Of a DNA stretch of 64,000 nt, positions 21,079-29,493 are shown in pieces. The notes below the pieces were generated by a model, which had not been told where the DNA came from, did no database searches, and worked only from the letters and a program-made list of their open reading frames with translations. The DNA lies in the NCBI RefSeq assembly GCF_923077115.1, contig NZ_CAKLPX010000004.1:248001-312000 (forward strand). The letters run 5' to 3'. The stretch's first letter is position 1; every line of letters begins with the position of its first letter. This DNA comes from Sinobacterium norvegicum (GTDB taxonomy: Bacteria > Pseudomonadota > Gammaproteobacteria > Pseudomonadales > Sinobacteriaceae). Both the position numbers and the translations under genes were made by a program.

Positions 21079-22095
21079 ATGCGCGTTTACGGCAATTTAA
21101 TCGACAATTTAGCCCAAGTGCCCAGCACTATCAAAGAGATAGAGCAGCAGGGCTATACCGCGGCGTTTACCGCCGAGATTAATAACGACCCTTTTTTCCC
21201 GTTGCTGCTGGCGGCCGAACACAGCAAGAAAGTGGAATTGATGACATCAATTGCCGTTGCCTTCGCGCGTAATCCGATGACCGTCGCTAATATTGCCCAC
21301 GATCTTAACCAGTACAGCCAAGGCCGTTTTACCCTCGGCATTGGCTCTCAAATTAAGCCCCACATTACTCGTCGCATGAGTATGCCGTGGAGTTCGCCGG
21401 CGGCAAGAATGCGTGAGTTTGTGCAGGCCATGCGTGCCATATGGGCCTGTTGGTATGAGGGGCAGCCTCTGGATTTTAACGGTGAGTTTTACCAGCACAC
21501 GCTGATGACACCAATGTTTACCGCCGAGGATAAAAACGGTGTTGGCGCTCCCAAGGTTAAGATTGCCGGTGTTGGGCCGCTGATGACCCAGGTTGCCGCC
21601 GAGGTAGGTGATGGCCTGATTGCCCACGGCTTTACCACCGCTGAGTATCTTCGTCAGTCGACGATTCCCAATGTGGAAAAAGGCTTGGCTGTACAGGGGC
21701 GCAGCCGCGCTGATTTCGATATTTGCTGCCCGGTAATGGTGGCCAGTGGTAGCAACGAACAGGCTTTCGAGCAGAACCTGATGCGGATGAAAAGTCAGAT
21801 GGCTTTTTACGCCTCTACCCCAGCTTATCGCCCGGTACTCGACGTTCATGGCTGGGGTGATATGCAGCCCCACTTTACCCGGTTATCGAAGCAGGGCGAC
21901 TGGCAGAAAATGACCGATATGGTCGATGACGAGATGCTTAATGCCTTTGTACTGGTGTGTGAAAACCCCGACGATATTCCACAGCAGCTGGAGCAGCGCT
22001 ACGGTGGTCTGGTCGACAGTTGGATGTGTACCTATATCGGCCAAGACCAAGAGCAGCAGCAACGGATAGTGAACAAGATACAGAAAGAAATATAA
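21079..22095 (+). CDS. LLM-class (TIGR03617-like) flavin/F420 oxidoreductase
   Basis: A 338-residue bacterial-luciferase-like TIM barrel. Visible family blocks are IEQQGYTAAFTAEINNDPF, TSIAVAFARNPMTVANIAHDL and GRFTLGIGSQIKPHI, with AGVGPLMTQVAAEVGDGLIAHGF in the second half. Mycobacterial relatives are usually annotated as F420-dependent, but members in gammaproteobacteria may use FMN; no F420 biosynthesis gene is in this window. It is followed 92 bases later by an aldehyde dehydrogenase and a DUF2889 protein, all on the same strand, suggesting a role in oxidising a small hydrophobic compound. The substrate is unknown. Confidence 0.82.
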   Translation: MRVYGNLIDNLAQVPSTIKEIEQQGYTAAFTAEINNDPFFPLLLAAEHSKKVELMTSIAVAFARNPMTVANIAHDLNQYSQGRFTLGIGSQIKPHITRRMSMPWSSPAARMREFVQAMRAIWACWYEGQPLDFNGEFYQHTLMTPMFTAEDKNGVGAPKVKIAGVGPLMTQVAAEVGDGLIAHGFTTAEYLRQSTIPNVEKGLAVQGRSRADFDICCPVMVASGSNEQAFEQNLMRMKSQMAFYASTPAYRPVLDVHGWGDMQPHFTRLSKQGDWQKMTDMVDDEMLNAFVLVCENPDDIPQQLEQRYGGLVDSWMCTYIGQDQEQQQRIVNKIQKEI

Positions 22096-22187
22096 TGACA
22101 GGGTTTGTGGGCGCTTACTTATTGGCGTGGCATACCAACTGAACAACCAACGTATAACAATAACATAACCCATTAAAGGTGAGACTG

Positions 22188-23642
22188 ATGACAGCGCAGC
22201 AGACGATCGAAATAAGTGCACAAGCCATGGCCGCAGTGGTCGACAAGCAACGGTTGGCCTACATCGCCGAAGGGAAGGTGAGTGCCCAAACCCGTATCGA
22301 GCGACTCGATCGTTTAATTACCTTGGTACACGATCATAAGGATGATTTTGTCGCCGCAATGAGTGCCGATTTTGGTCACCGCTCCAGCCATCAAACGCTG
22401 ATGGCCGATGTGTTTTCTAACTTGGAAGTACTCAAGCATACTAAAAAGCATCTCGGTAAATGGATGAAAAACGAGAAGCGCAAGGCGCCCTTCCCAATGA
22501 GTCTGTTTGGTGCCAAGGCCCGGATCGAATACCAGCCCAAGGGTGTGGTCGGTGTCTTGGGCACCTGGAACTTTCCGCTGACAACCGTCATTGGGCCGCT
22601 GGCCGGTGTCATCGCCGCCGGTAACCGCGCCGCGGTAAAATGTTCTGAGGTGACACCAAAGACTGCCGCGTTGATGGACACGTTATTTAAGAAATATTTC
22701 AAAGAGGAGGAGATTGCCAGCTTCCTCGGTGGACCGGAAACCGGTGCCGCCTTCTCTGCACTGAAGCTCGATCACCTGATCTTCACCGGTGCCACCAGCA
22801 TCGGCCGCCACGTATTATCGGCGGCTGCCGCCAACCTCACACCGGTTACCCTGGAGTTGGGTGGTAAATCGCCGGTTATCGTCTCGCGCAGTGCCGATTT
22901 AAAAGAGGCAGCCAAGCGGATTATGACGGGCAAGGTATTGAACGTCGGCCAGGTGTGTCTATCGCCCGATTATGTCTTTGTACCGGTCGAGTTGAAGGAT
23001 CAATTGGTCGCCGAGATGACTGCCCAGGTGACGGAGATGTTCCCCACCATGGTAACCAACCCGGATTACAGCTCGGTGATTAACAGTCGCCATCAGCAGC
23101 GCTTAATCTCCTACCTTGACGATGCCAAGAGCAGGGGTGGCGATGTTCGTGAGATTAACCCCGCCAATGAAGATTTTAGCCAGCAAAAGGGCACACAAAA
23201 GCTGCCAATGACCCTGGTAGTCGACCCCACCGACGATATGTTGGTAATGCAAGAGGAGCTGTTTGGTCCAGTTCTTTGTATCAAAAGCTATCAAGATGTT
23301 AATGAGACCATCGCCTATATCAACAGTGCGCCACGACCATTAGCGCTATACTACTTTGGCGATAAAAACGGCGCAGAGGTGCGCACCGTGCTGGATAAAA
23401 CCACCTCCGGCGGTGTTACCATTAACGATGTATTGGTCCACGTCAGCTGTGAAGATATACCGTTTGGTGGTATTGGCCCCAGTGGTATGGGGAGTTATCA
23501 CGGCATCGAGGGCTTTAAGACGTTCTCCCATGCCCGTGCTGTTTACACCCAGACCAAGATTAATCTACAGGCCCTTGGCGGCATGATTCCACCCTACGGC
23601 GAGAAGTGCCACAAGACGCTGAATGGTATGATTAAGAAGTAA
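22188..23642 (+). CDS. Coniferyl-type aldehyde dehydrogenase
   Basis: An NAD(P)+-dependent aldehyde dehydrogenase of 484 residues when started at ATG 22188, which has AAAGGTGAG immediately upstream; an in-frame GTG at 22179 lies inside that ribosome site. The catalytic nucleophile is C257 in NVGQVCLSPDYVFV and the general-base glutamate is E223 in TLELGGKSP. The short N-terminus and the LSPDYV context are typical of the coniferyl/fatty-aldehyde dehydrogenase branch (CalB-like, ALDH3-related). The end IPPYGEKCHKTLNGMIKK is also typical. The DUF2889 gene follows after 23 bases, so they likely form an operon. Confidence 0.9.
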   Translation: MTAQQTIEISAQAMAAVVDKQRLAYIAEGKVSAQTRIERLDRLITLVHDHKDDFVAAMSADFGHRSSHQTLMADVFSNLEVLKHTKKHLGKWMKNEKRKAPFPMSLFGAKARIEYQPKGVVGVLGTWNFPLTTVIGPLAGVIAAGNRAAVKCSEVTPKTAALMDTLFKKYFKEEEIASFLGGPETGAAFSALKLDHLIFTGATSIGRHVLSAAAANLTPVTLELGGKSPVIVSRSADLKEAAKRIMTGKVLNVGQVCLSPDYVFVPVELKDQLVAEMTAQVTEMFPTMVTNPDYSSVINSRHQQRLISYLDDAKSRGGDVREINPANEDFSQQKGTQKLPMTLVVDPTDDMLVMQEELFGPVLCIKSYQDVNETIAYINSAPRPLALYYFGDKNGAEVRTVLDKTTSGGVTINDVLVHVSCEDIPFGGIGPSGMGSYHGIEGFKTFSHARAVYTQTKINLQALGGMIPPYGEKCHKTLNGMIKK

Positions 23643-23665
23643 ATCAGCAATACGAGGTAAAAGCT

Positions 23666-24448
23666 GTGTCAAAGCTGCAAGACGAAAACCCGATGGGTGT
23701 GTTATCCAATGCAGACTACGGCAGCGGTGTCTATCGCCGCCGTATCCGATTGCAGGGCGAAGTTGGCCGGGTGGTTGCCGAACTCGAAGATGTGGCCCAC
23801 GGTTTTCGTGTTATCGTCGCCCACGACGGACGCCGGGTGACCAATATCACGGCAACTGTGCTGCGGGCTCCCTTCGATACCTGTATTGGTGCGGTGGAAC
23901 CGATTAAGCAACTGGTTGGTTTAGCCATTGATAACACCGCCCAGCAAATTGCCAAGCAGTCGGATATACCCGCTAACTGCACTCATATTTATGACTTAAC
24001 CACCCTGGCTATAGTCCACTGCCAGCGTGGTCTGGTTGAGCGAGTATGGGACTTTTCCGCCCCCGATGAGCGGGATGATCAGCCCCAGTGGATTACGGCG
24101 CAGTTAAATGGCGAGCCTGTACTGAGCTGGAAGGTGTTGCAGTGGACGGTTACCGAACCGGCAGCGTTGAACGGTAATACGCTGTATCGGGGCTTTAGCG
24201 TCTGGGCTGGCTCGCGTTATCAAGGCGATCAGGCCGAGGCGGCTTTCGCCTTGCAGAAAGCGTACTTTGTCAGTCAGTCCCGCCGTTACGATATGAGCAG
24301 TATTGCCGGGCGTCCAGCGTCGCAGGACACCACGATGAAGGGTGTTTGCCACACCTATTCACCGGCGGTGATCGACAGCGCCACGCGCCTGGGCGACACC
24401 CTGCGTGACTTTACCGACTGCCCAGAGCAACTGTTAACCTTTCAATAG
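23666..24448 (+). CDS. DUF2889 domain-containing protein
   Basis: A 260-residue soluble protein beginning at GTG with GAGGTAAAA upstream. Family features are YRRRIRLQGEV, a E-L-E-D-x-x-H-x-F stretch, a conserved C-x-x-A region (FDTCIGAVEPIKQLVGL) and CTHIYDLTTLA. DUF2889 proteins commonly sit in aromatic, terpene and steroid catabolic clusters of proteobacteria and actinobacteria, but no biochemical function is established. Here it follows an aldehyde dehydrogenase and an LLM oxidoreductase. It is convergent with the methyltransferase gene, 23 bases apart. Confidence 0.82.
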   Translation: MSKLQDENPMGVLSNADYGSGVYRRRIRLQGEVGRVVAELEDVAHGFRVIVAHDGRRVTNITATVLRAPFDTCIGAVEPIKQLVGLAIDNTAQQIAKQSDIPANCTHIYDLTTLAIVHCQRGLVERVWDFSAPDERDDQPQWITAQLNGEPVLSWKVLQWTVTEPAALNGNTLYRGFSVWAGSRYQGDQAEAAFALQKAYFVSQSRRYDMSSIAGRPASQDTTMKGVCHTYSPAVIDSATRLGDTLRDFTDCPEQLLTFQ

Positions 24449-24471
24449 TCTAGGTTCAGCCACCGATTTAT

Positions 24472-25092
24472 TCAGGCGTTATTGATGACCATCAGGGCGC
24501 CTTTGGCGTCGACTGGCCGCTGCATTCTCTTGGCCGATACTTGGGCATAGTGCTGATCGGCGCAGTATTCAGCCAGAGCGATAAACGGCTCGCGCTCGGG
24601 GTCTGCGTAAACTATCTTCTCAACACCGGCGGCGACTGCCTTGTCTATTAAGGCGCAGTGCACCGGATTAAGCTCGTCCCAAAAGCAGACATCGGCGGCG
24701 ATAAGCACATCATAAGTGGCCAGCTCTGCCTCAGTAATGTCCTCAAATCGTTGTTTGCGGGTGGTAATCTCGGCTTGATTGGCTGCTGCATGTAGTTGCA
24801 AATAGGGGAAAACATCGGCATCGGCGTCAACCGCAGTGACCTCACAGCCAAATCGTTTGTTGAGATAAATCCCCGATAAGCCCCAGCCGCAGCCAATCTC
24901 TAACACCTTGTCGCTGGCTTGTAGTGGCTGTCGATTAAAATAAGCCATTAACAGGTAGCAGGCGTCCCACACCTTATCGCCATGAATTGTGGTCGGGTAA
25001 TCCTGTTTCAGTTTCTTAATCCCCGGATGACTGGGGTTGAGTACTGTGATGCCAAAAACAGTTTGCTGATTGTGATGGCTGGTAATCGACAT
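24472..25092 (-). CDS. Class I SAM-dependent methyltransferase
   Basis: A 206-residue Rossmann methyltransferase. SAM motif I is VLEIGCGWGL (residues 63-72), the acidic ribose-binding residue follows in EVTAVDADADVFP, and motif IV is DVLIAADVCFWDE. The pattern recalls the lysine/nicotinamide methyltransferase-like (METTL) branch, where a D-V-x-x-W/F element follows motif IV. The substrate is unknown. It is a single gene, divergent from the AraC-type regulator, with a weak ribosome site. Confidence 0.82.
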   Translation of the reverse strand: MSITSHHNQQTVFGITVLNPSHPGIKKLKQDYPTTIHGDKVWDACYLLMAYFNRQPLQASDKVLEIGCGWGLSGIYLNKRFGCEVTAVDADADVFPYLQLHAAANQAEITTRKQRFEDITEAELATYDVLIAADVCFWDELNPVHCALIDKAVAAGVEKIVYADPEREPFIALAEYCADQHYAQVSAKRMQRPVDAKGALMVINNA

Positions 25093-25241
25093 ACGGGTGT
25101 GCTCGTCGCTGATGAATTATGGGTGGATTGTATACCTATCGGAAAAAAATTCTATTAGAGCTTAATGGCTAACTCGGGCACAATTCATTATTGCAAAATA
25201 TGCGGTAAAATATTGGCACGAGAGATGGTAAAGGCAGGATT

Positions 25242-26399
25242 ATGGATTGGTTAACGGTTGCATTAATTGCAGCCATGTCGCAGGGAATTTTGCTCTGCTT
25301 TATGATTGTGACATTGAATTTCGGCAACCGGAAAGCCAGCCCCTTATTGGCACTTTTGGTTGGCCTGAACACCATTCCGATGGCGCTGTATACCCTGTCT
25401 AAGGCGGATATTAGCCTGCCGCCGCTGTTCTATATTGCGCTGTTATTCTTGGCGTTAAAGGGGCCGGTGTTGTTTCTCTATGTAAGGGCATTAACCGAGG
25501 CCGATTTTCATCTTCAACGTAATCAGTGGCTGCACAGTTTAGCCTTGCTCCCGGCAGCAGTCGTATTTATTTTACTGTATCTGCAAAGTGGCAGTGAAAA
25601 TACCAACCTGATTGGTTTTTTCGGGCAGCAACAGTTACCGATTTTTAATATTTTGGTCAACAGCGTTATTTTGGTTTACGCGGTGTTTTCATTGCTGAAA
25701 CTGGAGGAGCACAATAAAAAAATCGAGCAGTCATTCTCGCTGGTCGATAGTCGAAACCTCAGTTGGCTGCGGGGCTTAATCGTTTTTATCATTATCGTTG
25801 CCGCCTTCCACTTTGGCTTGGATTTAGCCTATATTGCTGGCCTCGTCACCGTCGAGCCTAAATCTTATCTAGTGCTGTTTATGAACTTCGGCGTTATTTT
25901 ATTTATCGCCATTGGCGGCATGCGTCAGCCGGTTATTTTTACTGACACCGTGCGGGGGGTGATGGCCGATAGTGAGAGCAAAAAGACCAACGATGAGGCG
26001 GGGATAGAGGCAAAAAAATACGCTAAGTCAGCCATGGATGAGAGCGTGTTAAGCGAGCTTTGGCGGCAACTGGAACAGCTGATGACCGAGCAGAAACCTT
26101 TTTTATCCGACGACTTAACCCTGCCGCAATTGGCCGAGTCAATGGCCCTCAGCCCCCACGATTTAAGTCAGTTAATCAATACTCAATCGGGGGCCAATTT
26201 CTACGAGTTGATTAACCGTTACCGTATCGAAGCCGCCAAGCAGCTGTTATCTGATGCCGATCAGCGACAGCGCAAAATGACCGACATCGCCGAGAGTGTC
26301 GGCTTTAAGAGTCAGTCGAGTTTTTATAATCAGTTTAAAAAGTACTGCCAAATGACCCCGCGACAGTTTAAACAAGCGACGGAAAAAACCACGCCTTAG
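25242..26399 (+). CDS. AraC-family regulator with multispanning membrane N-terminus
   Basis: A 385-residue regulator. Residues about 1-230 contain six to seven hydrophobic spans (for example MDWLTVALIAAMSQGILLCF at the start and SWLRGLIVFIIIVAAFHFG in the middle). The C-terminal about 110 residues are a double helix-turn-helix AraC domain, with the signature LSDADQRQRKMTDIAESVGF and QSSFYNQFKKYCQMTPRQFK. Proteins of this layout are membrane-bound transcription factors presumed to sense signals at the inner membrane. The divergent methyltransferase and the downstream secretin-domain genes are possible targets, but this is guesswork. Confidence 0.9.
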   Translation: MDWLTVALIAAMSQGILLCFMIVTLNFGNRKASPLLALLVGLNTIPMALYTLSKADISLPPLFYIALLFLALKGPVLFLYVRALTEADFHLQRNQWLHSLALLPAAVVFILLYLQSGSENTNLIGFFGQQQLPIFNILVNSVILVYAVFSLLKLEEHNKKIEQSFSLVDSRNLSWLRGLIVFIIIVAAFHFGLDLAYIAGLVTVEPKSYLVLFMNFGVILFIAIGGMRQPVIFTDTVRGVMADSESKKTNDEAGIEAKKYAKSAMDESVLSELWRQLEQLMTEQKPFLSDDLTLPQLAESMALSPHDLSQLINTQSGANFYELINRYRIEAAKQLLSDADQRQRKMTDIAESVGFKSQSSFYNQFKKYCQMTPRQFKQATEKTTP

Positions 26400-26424
26400 C
26401 ATGCCTTGATCGTCGGTGGTGTGG

Positions 26425-27180
26425 CTATTGAATATCAACCTTGATATAAATCGTGCCGGCCCCCGCCTGCTGCTGACCGTTGCGGTCGCCATAGCCGTGG
26501 CTTTGGCTCTGTTGTGAACCGCTGACCGAACCAACGGCAATCCACTGGCCCAGGCCGCCACTGACTCTGCTTTGTAATTGCTGGCTGTTGATGGTGCCAC
26601 CCTGTAAGTGGTTACGCTGCTGATCAATTTCGATGGCGACGCTGTCGTCAATGACTCTGGCGGTGGCGTAAAAGCCACTACTCGCCTCAATCACATGAGT
26701 CTGGCCGTTAATCACCCGTTGCATGGCCACGGTTTGGCCAGTGGTGATATAGGCGGGGCTGCCCTCGGTGGCTCTGACGCCGTGACCACCGCCGGCACTG
26801 CCGCTATAGCTGCGCTGATTGATGGTGGTTGTGGTCGTCGTCGAGGAGCTATTGTGGCGGTCGGGCGAGGTCTCGATGGTTTGTTGGTAGTTGCTGCCGT
26901 TACCACCGCCATCGACTTTAACCGCAATCCACAGCTGCCTGCCGGTGGCATCCAGGGTTTTTAGCAGCGTTCGAATTTGGTCTATTTCTGTTGCGGTACC
27001 CTTAACAATCAGTTTGTTTTGAAAGTGATTAACCGAGCTCTGCGGTGAGATCACACCGCGCACAATGACGGCAACTTCCTCGGCGCTGACCTGGTTGAGC
27101 GTAAAGGTGACCATGTTGCGCTGGGCCACAGCGGTGGATGAGATTAGCAGGAGTAGTAGAAAGAAAAGCGTCTTATTCAT
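26425..27180 (-). CDS. Short secretin-domain protein, exported
   Basis: A 251-residue protein with a signal peptide (1-19, cleavage after AVAQ or AVA). Residues about 22-80 resemble a secretin N-domain (VTFTLNQVSAEEVAVIVRG, LIVKGTATEIDQIRTLLKTLD). A Ser/Thr/Gly-rich linker follows (about 100-135). Then comes a segment resembling the beginning of the secretin pore domain (VRATEGSPAYITTGQTV, ARVIDDSVAIEIDQQRN). A full secretin gate is missing, as the usual proteins exceed 400 residues. It may form a small beta-rich periplasmic or outer-membrane protein. It is cotranscribed with a small secreted protein gene upstream (38-base gap). Confidence 0.7.
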   Translation of the reverse strand: MNKTLFFLLLLLISSTAVAQRNMVTFTLNQVSAEEVAVIVRGVISPQSSVNHFQNKLIVKGTATEIDQIRTLLKTLDATGRQLWIAVKVDGGGNGSNYQQTIETSPDRHNSSSTTTTTTINQRSYSGSAGGGHGVRATEGSPAYITTGQTVAMQRVINGQTHVIEASSGFYATARVIDDSVAIEIDQQRNHLQGGTINSQQLQSRVSGGLGQWIAVGSVSGSQQSQSHGYGDRNGQQQAGAGTIYIKVDIQ

Positions 27181-27218
27181 TGCTCGTCCAACGGTTAGCT
27201 TCGGTTAAAACAGTATAG

Positions 27219-27488
27219 CTACTGGCAGCGATAGGGGTGGTCGGCAGAGACATAGGGCAGGATGTTGCAGATGTCTCGACTGCCGGCCTCGAACACGTAA
27301 ACGGTATTACTGTCTTGATAATAGTGGGCAAAGTACAGTTGTTGGTTAACGGTGGACTCGATAATTTCGGTTGGAAAGCCCAGCGCCGAACGCAGGTCAA
27401 AGAGTGAGCCGCCCAGGGCTGGTGCTGGCTCGGCAAAGGCACTGCCGGCGAGTAACATCGTTGTCAGGAAGCAGGCAATCTTGCTCAT
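27219..27488 (-). CDS. Small secreted protein of unknown function
   Basis: An 89-residue protein when started at ATG 27488, which has AAGGA six bases upstream; a longer frame to 27557 adds residues with no ribosome site and would bury the signal peptide. Residues 1-19 are a clear signal peptide (cleavage after GSAFA). The mature part has two Cys residues near its end (RDICNILPYVSADHPYRCQ), which could form a disulphide, and a Tyr-rich centre. I do not recognise the family. It precedes the secretin-domain gene and probably works with it. Confidence 0.65.
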   Translation of the reverse strand: MSKIACFLTTMLLAGSAFAEPAPALGGSLFDLRSALGFPTEIIESTVNQQLYFAHYYQDSNTVYVFEAGSRDICNILPYVSADHPYRCQ

Positions 27489-27750
27489 ATAAATCCTTGA
27501 ATACCACTCTGGTTGTCGACAATAGGTCGCTGTTTGGCAGAGCAAAACAGTGGCCAATAAATAATTGTCGAAAATATTAACAGTTACTGGTCGCGAATAT
27601 AAGTTTATATATTAATGTTTTATCTAAAAACTTAGTAGTGGATGGCAGAATCTCTGTGATCTACTTCCGTATTCTTGAGCTAACTGTTTGACAAAGTTGC
27701 ATGATTTATAAGTGCCTGCCGGAATATATAAAAAGTAAGAATGGCTGGGT

Positions 27751-27781
27751 ATAAAAATACCGACAGAGAAAACTCTGCCGG
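27751..27781 (-). terminator. Terminator of the sulfatase operon
   Basis: On the minus strand CCGGCAGAG and CTCTGTCGG (plus-strand 27773-27781 and 27760-27768) pair through nine positions including one G-U, with a TTTT loop, followed by TATTTTTA. It lies 73 bases after the sulfatase stop. Confidence 0.72.
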
Positions 27782-27789
27782 CAAAGCGT

Positions 27790-27805
27790 TTTGCCCGCGG
27801 GCAAA
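27790..27805. repeat. Perfect 16-bp palindrome after the sulfatase gene
   Basis: TTTGCCCGCGGGCAAA is a perfect palindrome 48 bases past the sulfatase stop, directly before the terminator hairpin. It could be a second, loopless hairpin in the 3' untranslated region or a protein-binding site. Confidence 0.5.
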
Positions 27806-27853
27806 TAACAGTATTGCATAGCCTAGGGGGTCACTATGCAAAGACCTGGTCTG

Positions 27854-29479
27854 TTAGCTGTTGGGTCGGCAGATGCCGAGCAGCCAGCGCTTGGGCACAC
27901 AGTCATAGATCAGACGACCATTTTCGCCGTGCATCATATCGAGCGAGCGCAGCGCATGCTTGGGTGGCATACCACGGGCGGTGTCAGCCTGTAAATCGGC
28001 GGTGGCATTGGGGTAGCTGACCCAATCCTTTGGCGCTCTCCAGCCTGGTGGTGGCACCAGATTAGAGCGGGTGCCATTGACCGGGTAAAGCATCCGCCAC
28101 TCGTGGATGTCTGCAGCCAGCTCCTGTACGACATCAGGGTTGGCCTCGGCGAGGTTGTTGTGCTCGTAGGGATCATCCTCTATATGAAACAAGTAGTTGG
28201 TGACATCGGCGGATAATAGGCCCTGCTCAATTTGTTGTACCAGCTTCCATTTCTCGTTAAAGGCAGTGGCACTGACCGAGCCGCGAATCGGCGTCTCGGA
28301 GGCAAACTTCACGGTGTCGTCAAGCATAATAGTCTTGCCTTCGGTGATCGCTGGCAGCATATTGCGGCCATCGAGCTTGAAGTGGGTGTTGGTCTCGACC
28401 GAGCTGGCGGCGGCCAGTGTCGGGAATACATCCATCACCGTAATAATGCTGTTGACCTCAGTCCCGGGCTTGATCTTCTCAGGCCAGCGGATAACCGTGG
28501 GGACGCGAATACCGCCCTCGAAGGTATCGCCCTTGCCGCCACGCAGCGGGAAGTTGTAAGCACCGGCACCGGCGTAGGTGGCACCGCCGTTATCACTGAA
28601 GAACATCACTATAGTGTTGTCGGCGATACCTTCTTTATCGAGGGTGTCGAGTATCTTATTAATCGATTGGTCCATGGCATCGACCATGGCCGCATAGATG
28701 GGGCGCGGGTTGTCCTGCATGGTAATAGCGGCAAGCATTTGGGTGCGATCGGAGTTCTTCGAGCGGCTCTTCTCGGTGTTATCGTTGAGACCCTCATACT
28801 TCTTGATCAGCGCCTCAGGTGCTTCCACCGGGGTGTGAGGTGCCAGGAAGGGCAAATAAAGGAAGAACGGCTTGGTCTTGTCTCGGTTTTCAATCCAGCG
28901 ATTGGCTTCCGCCGCGAGTAGGTAGGTTTCATAACCCTGGTCATCGATGGTGACGCCGTTACGCTGAAAATCACGACCACCCTGGTTTTCAAACGGTGGG
29001 AAATACCCGACTTCAGTGTGCAGGTGTCCGTAGAAGTGATCGAAGCCACGGCTGTTGGGGGTAAAGGTTTCCTGGGCGTGACCCAGATGCCATTTACCGA
29101 CCATGGCGGTTTGATAACCGGCAGCGGAGAACGCCTCCGGCATCATGGTTTCATCGGGGTGAACACCGTTGTTCGACCACGGCATAATCGTGGCGTAGAC
29201 AATACCGAGCCGGATTGGATCGCGGCCGGTCATCAAGGCGGCGCGGGTCGGCGAACAGGTGGGCGCTGTATAGAAACGCCCCAACTCAGCACCTTCGTCG
29301 GCCAAGCGGTCGAGGGCAGGTGTTTCTATCGGTGCACCATGGAAGCCAACATCGGCCCAACCGAGATCATCGGCGACCATGACGATGACGTTTGGCTGCT
29401 CGGGGGCTGCCTGGGCGCTGGCGGCGATTAACGCCGACAGTGCCAGCGGGATTAACCGCAGTGTTTTATGCAATAACAT
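27854..29479 (-). CDS. Exported sulfatase (arylsulfatase family)
   Basis: A 541-residue alkaline-phosphatase-fold sulfatase with a signal peptide (1-24, cleavage after AQA). The formylglycine motif C-x-P-x-R is C75-S-P-T-R79 followed by AALMTGR, so a maturase must convert Cys75. Metal-binding DD (residues 37-38) in MVADDLGWADVG and the late FFSDNGGA block are present, as is the active-site lysine in MVGKWHLG. Length fits periplasmic arylsulfatases. It lies 14 bases after an alkyl-sulfatase-like MBL gene, so the operon probably releases sulfate from sulfate esters. The natural ester is not deducible. Confidence 0.92.
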   Translation of the reverse strand: MLLHKTLRLIPLALSALIAASAQAAPEQPNVIVMVADDLGWADVGFHGAPIETPALDRLADEGAELGRFYTAPTCSPTRAALMTGRDPIRLGIVYATIMPWSNNGVHPDETMMPEAFSAAGYQTAMVGKWHLGHAQETFTPNSRGFDHFYGHLHTEVGYFPPFENQGGRDFQRNGVTIDDQGYETYLLAAEANRWIENRDKTKPFFLYLPFLAPHTPVEAPEALIKKYEGLNDNTEKSRSKNSDRTQMLAAITMQDNPRPIYAAMVDAMDQSINKILDTLDKEGIADNTIVMFFSDNGGATYAGAGAYNFPLRGGKGDTFEGGIRVPTVIRWPEKIKPGTEVNSIITVMDVFPTLAAASSVETNTHFKLDGRNMLPAITEGKTIMLDDTVKFASETPIRGSVSATAFNEKWKLVQQIEQGLLSADVTNYLFHIEDDPYEHNNLAEANPDVVQELAADIHEWRMLYPVNGTRSNLVPPPGWRAPKDWVSYPNATADLQADTARGMPPKHALRSLDMMHGENGRLIYDCVPKRWLLGICRPNS

Positions 29480-29493
29480 CGGATAGCGCTTCC

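Larger units (their letters stand above)
27489..27853. other. Non-coding spacer between the secretin-type unit and the sulfatase operon
   Basis: This 365-base AT-rich stretch has no credible gene. It should contain the promoter of the small secreted protein gene on its left, the sulfatase-operon terminator (27751-27781) and the palindrome TTTGCCCGCGGGCAAA at 27790-27805. Nothing else is recognisable. Confidence 0.6.

Noticed and set aside
27371-27580. Plus-strand frame opposite the small secreted protein gene
   Set aside because: Shadow of the minus-strand gene; no ribosome site or family resemblance.
28197-28921. Long plus-strand frames opposite the sulfatase gene
   Set aside because: Antisense shadows of a strongly supported sulfatase; no independent evidence.
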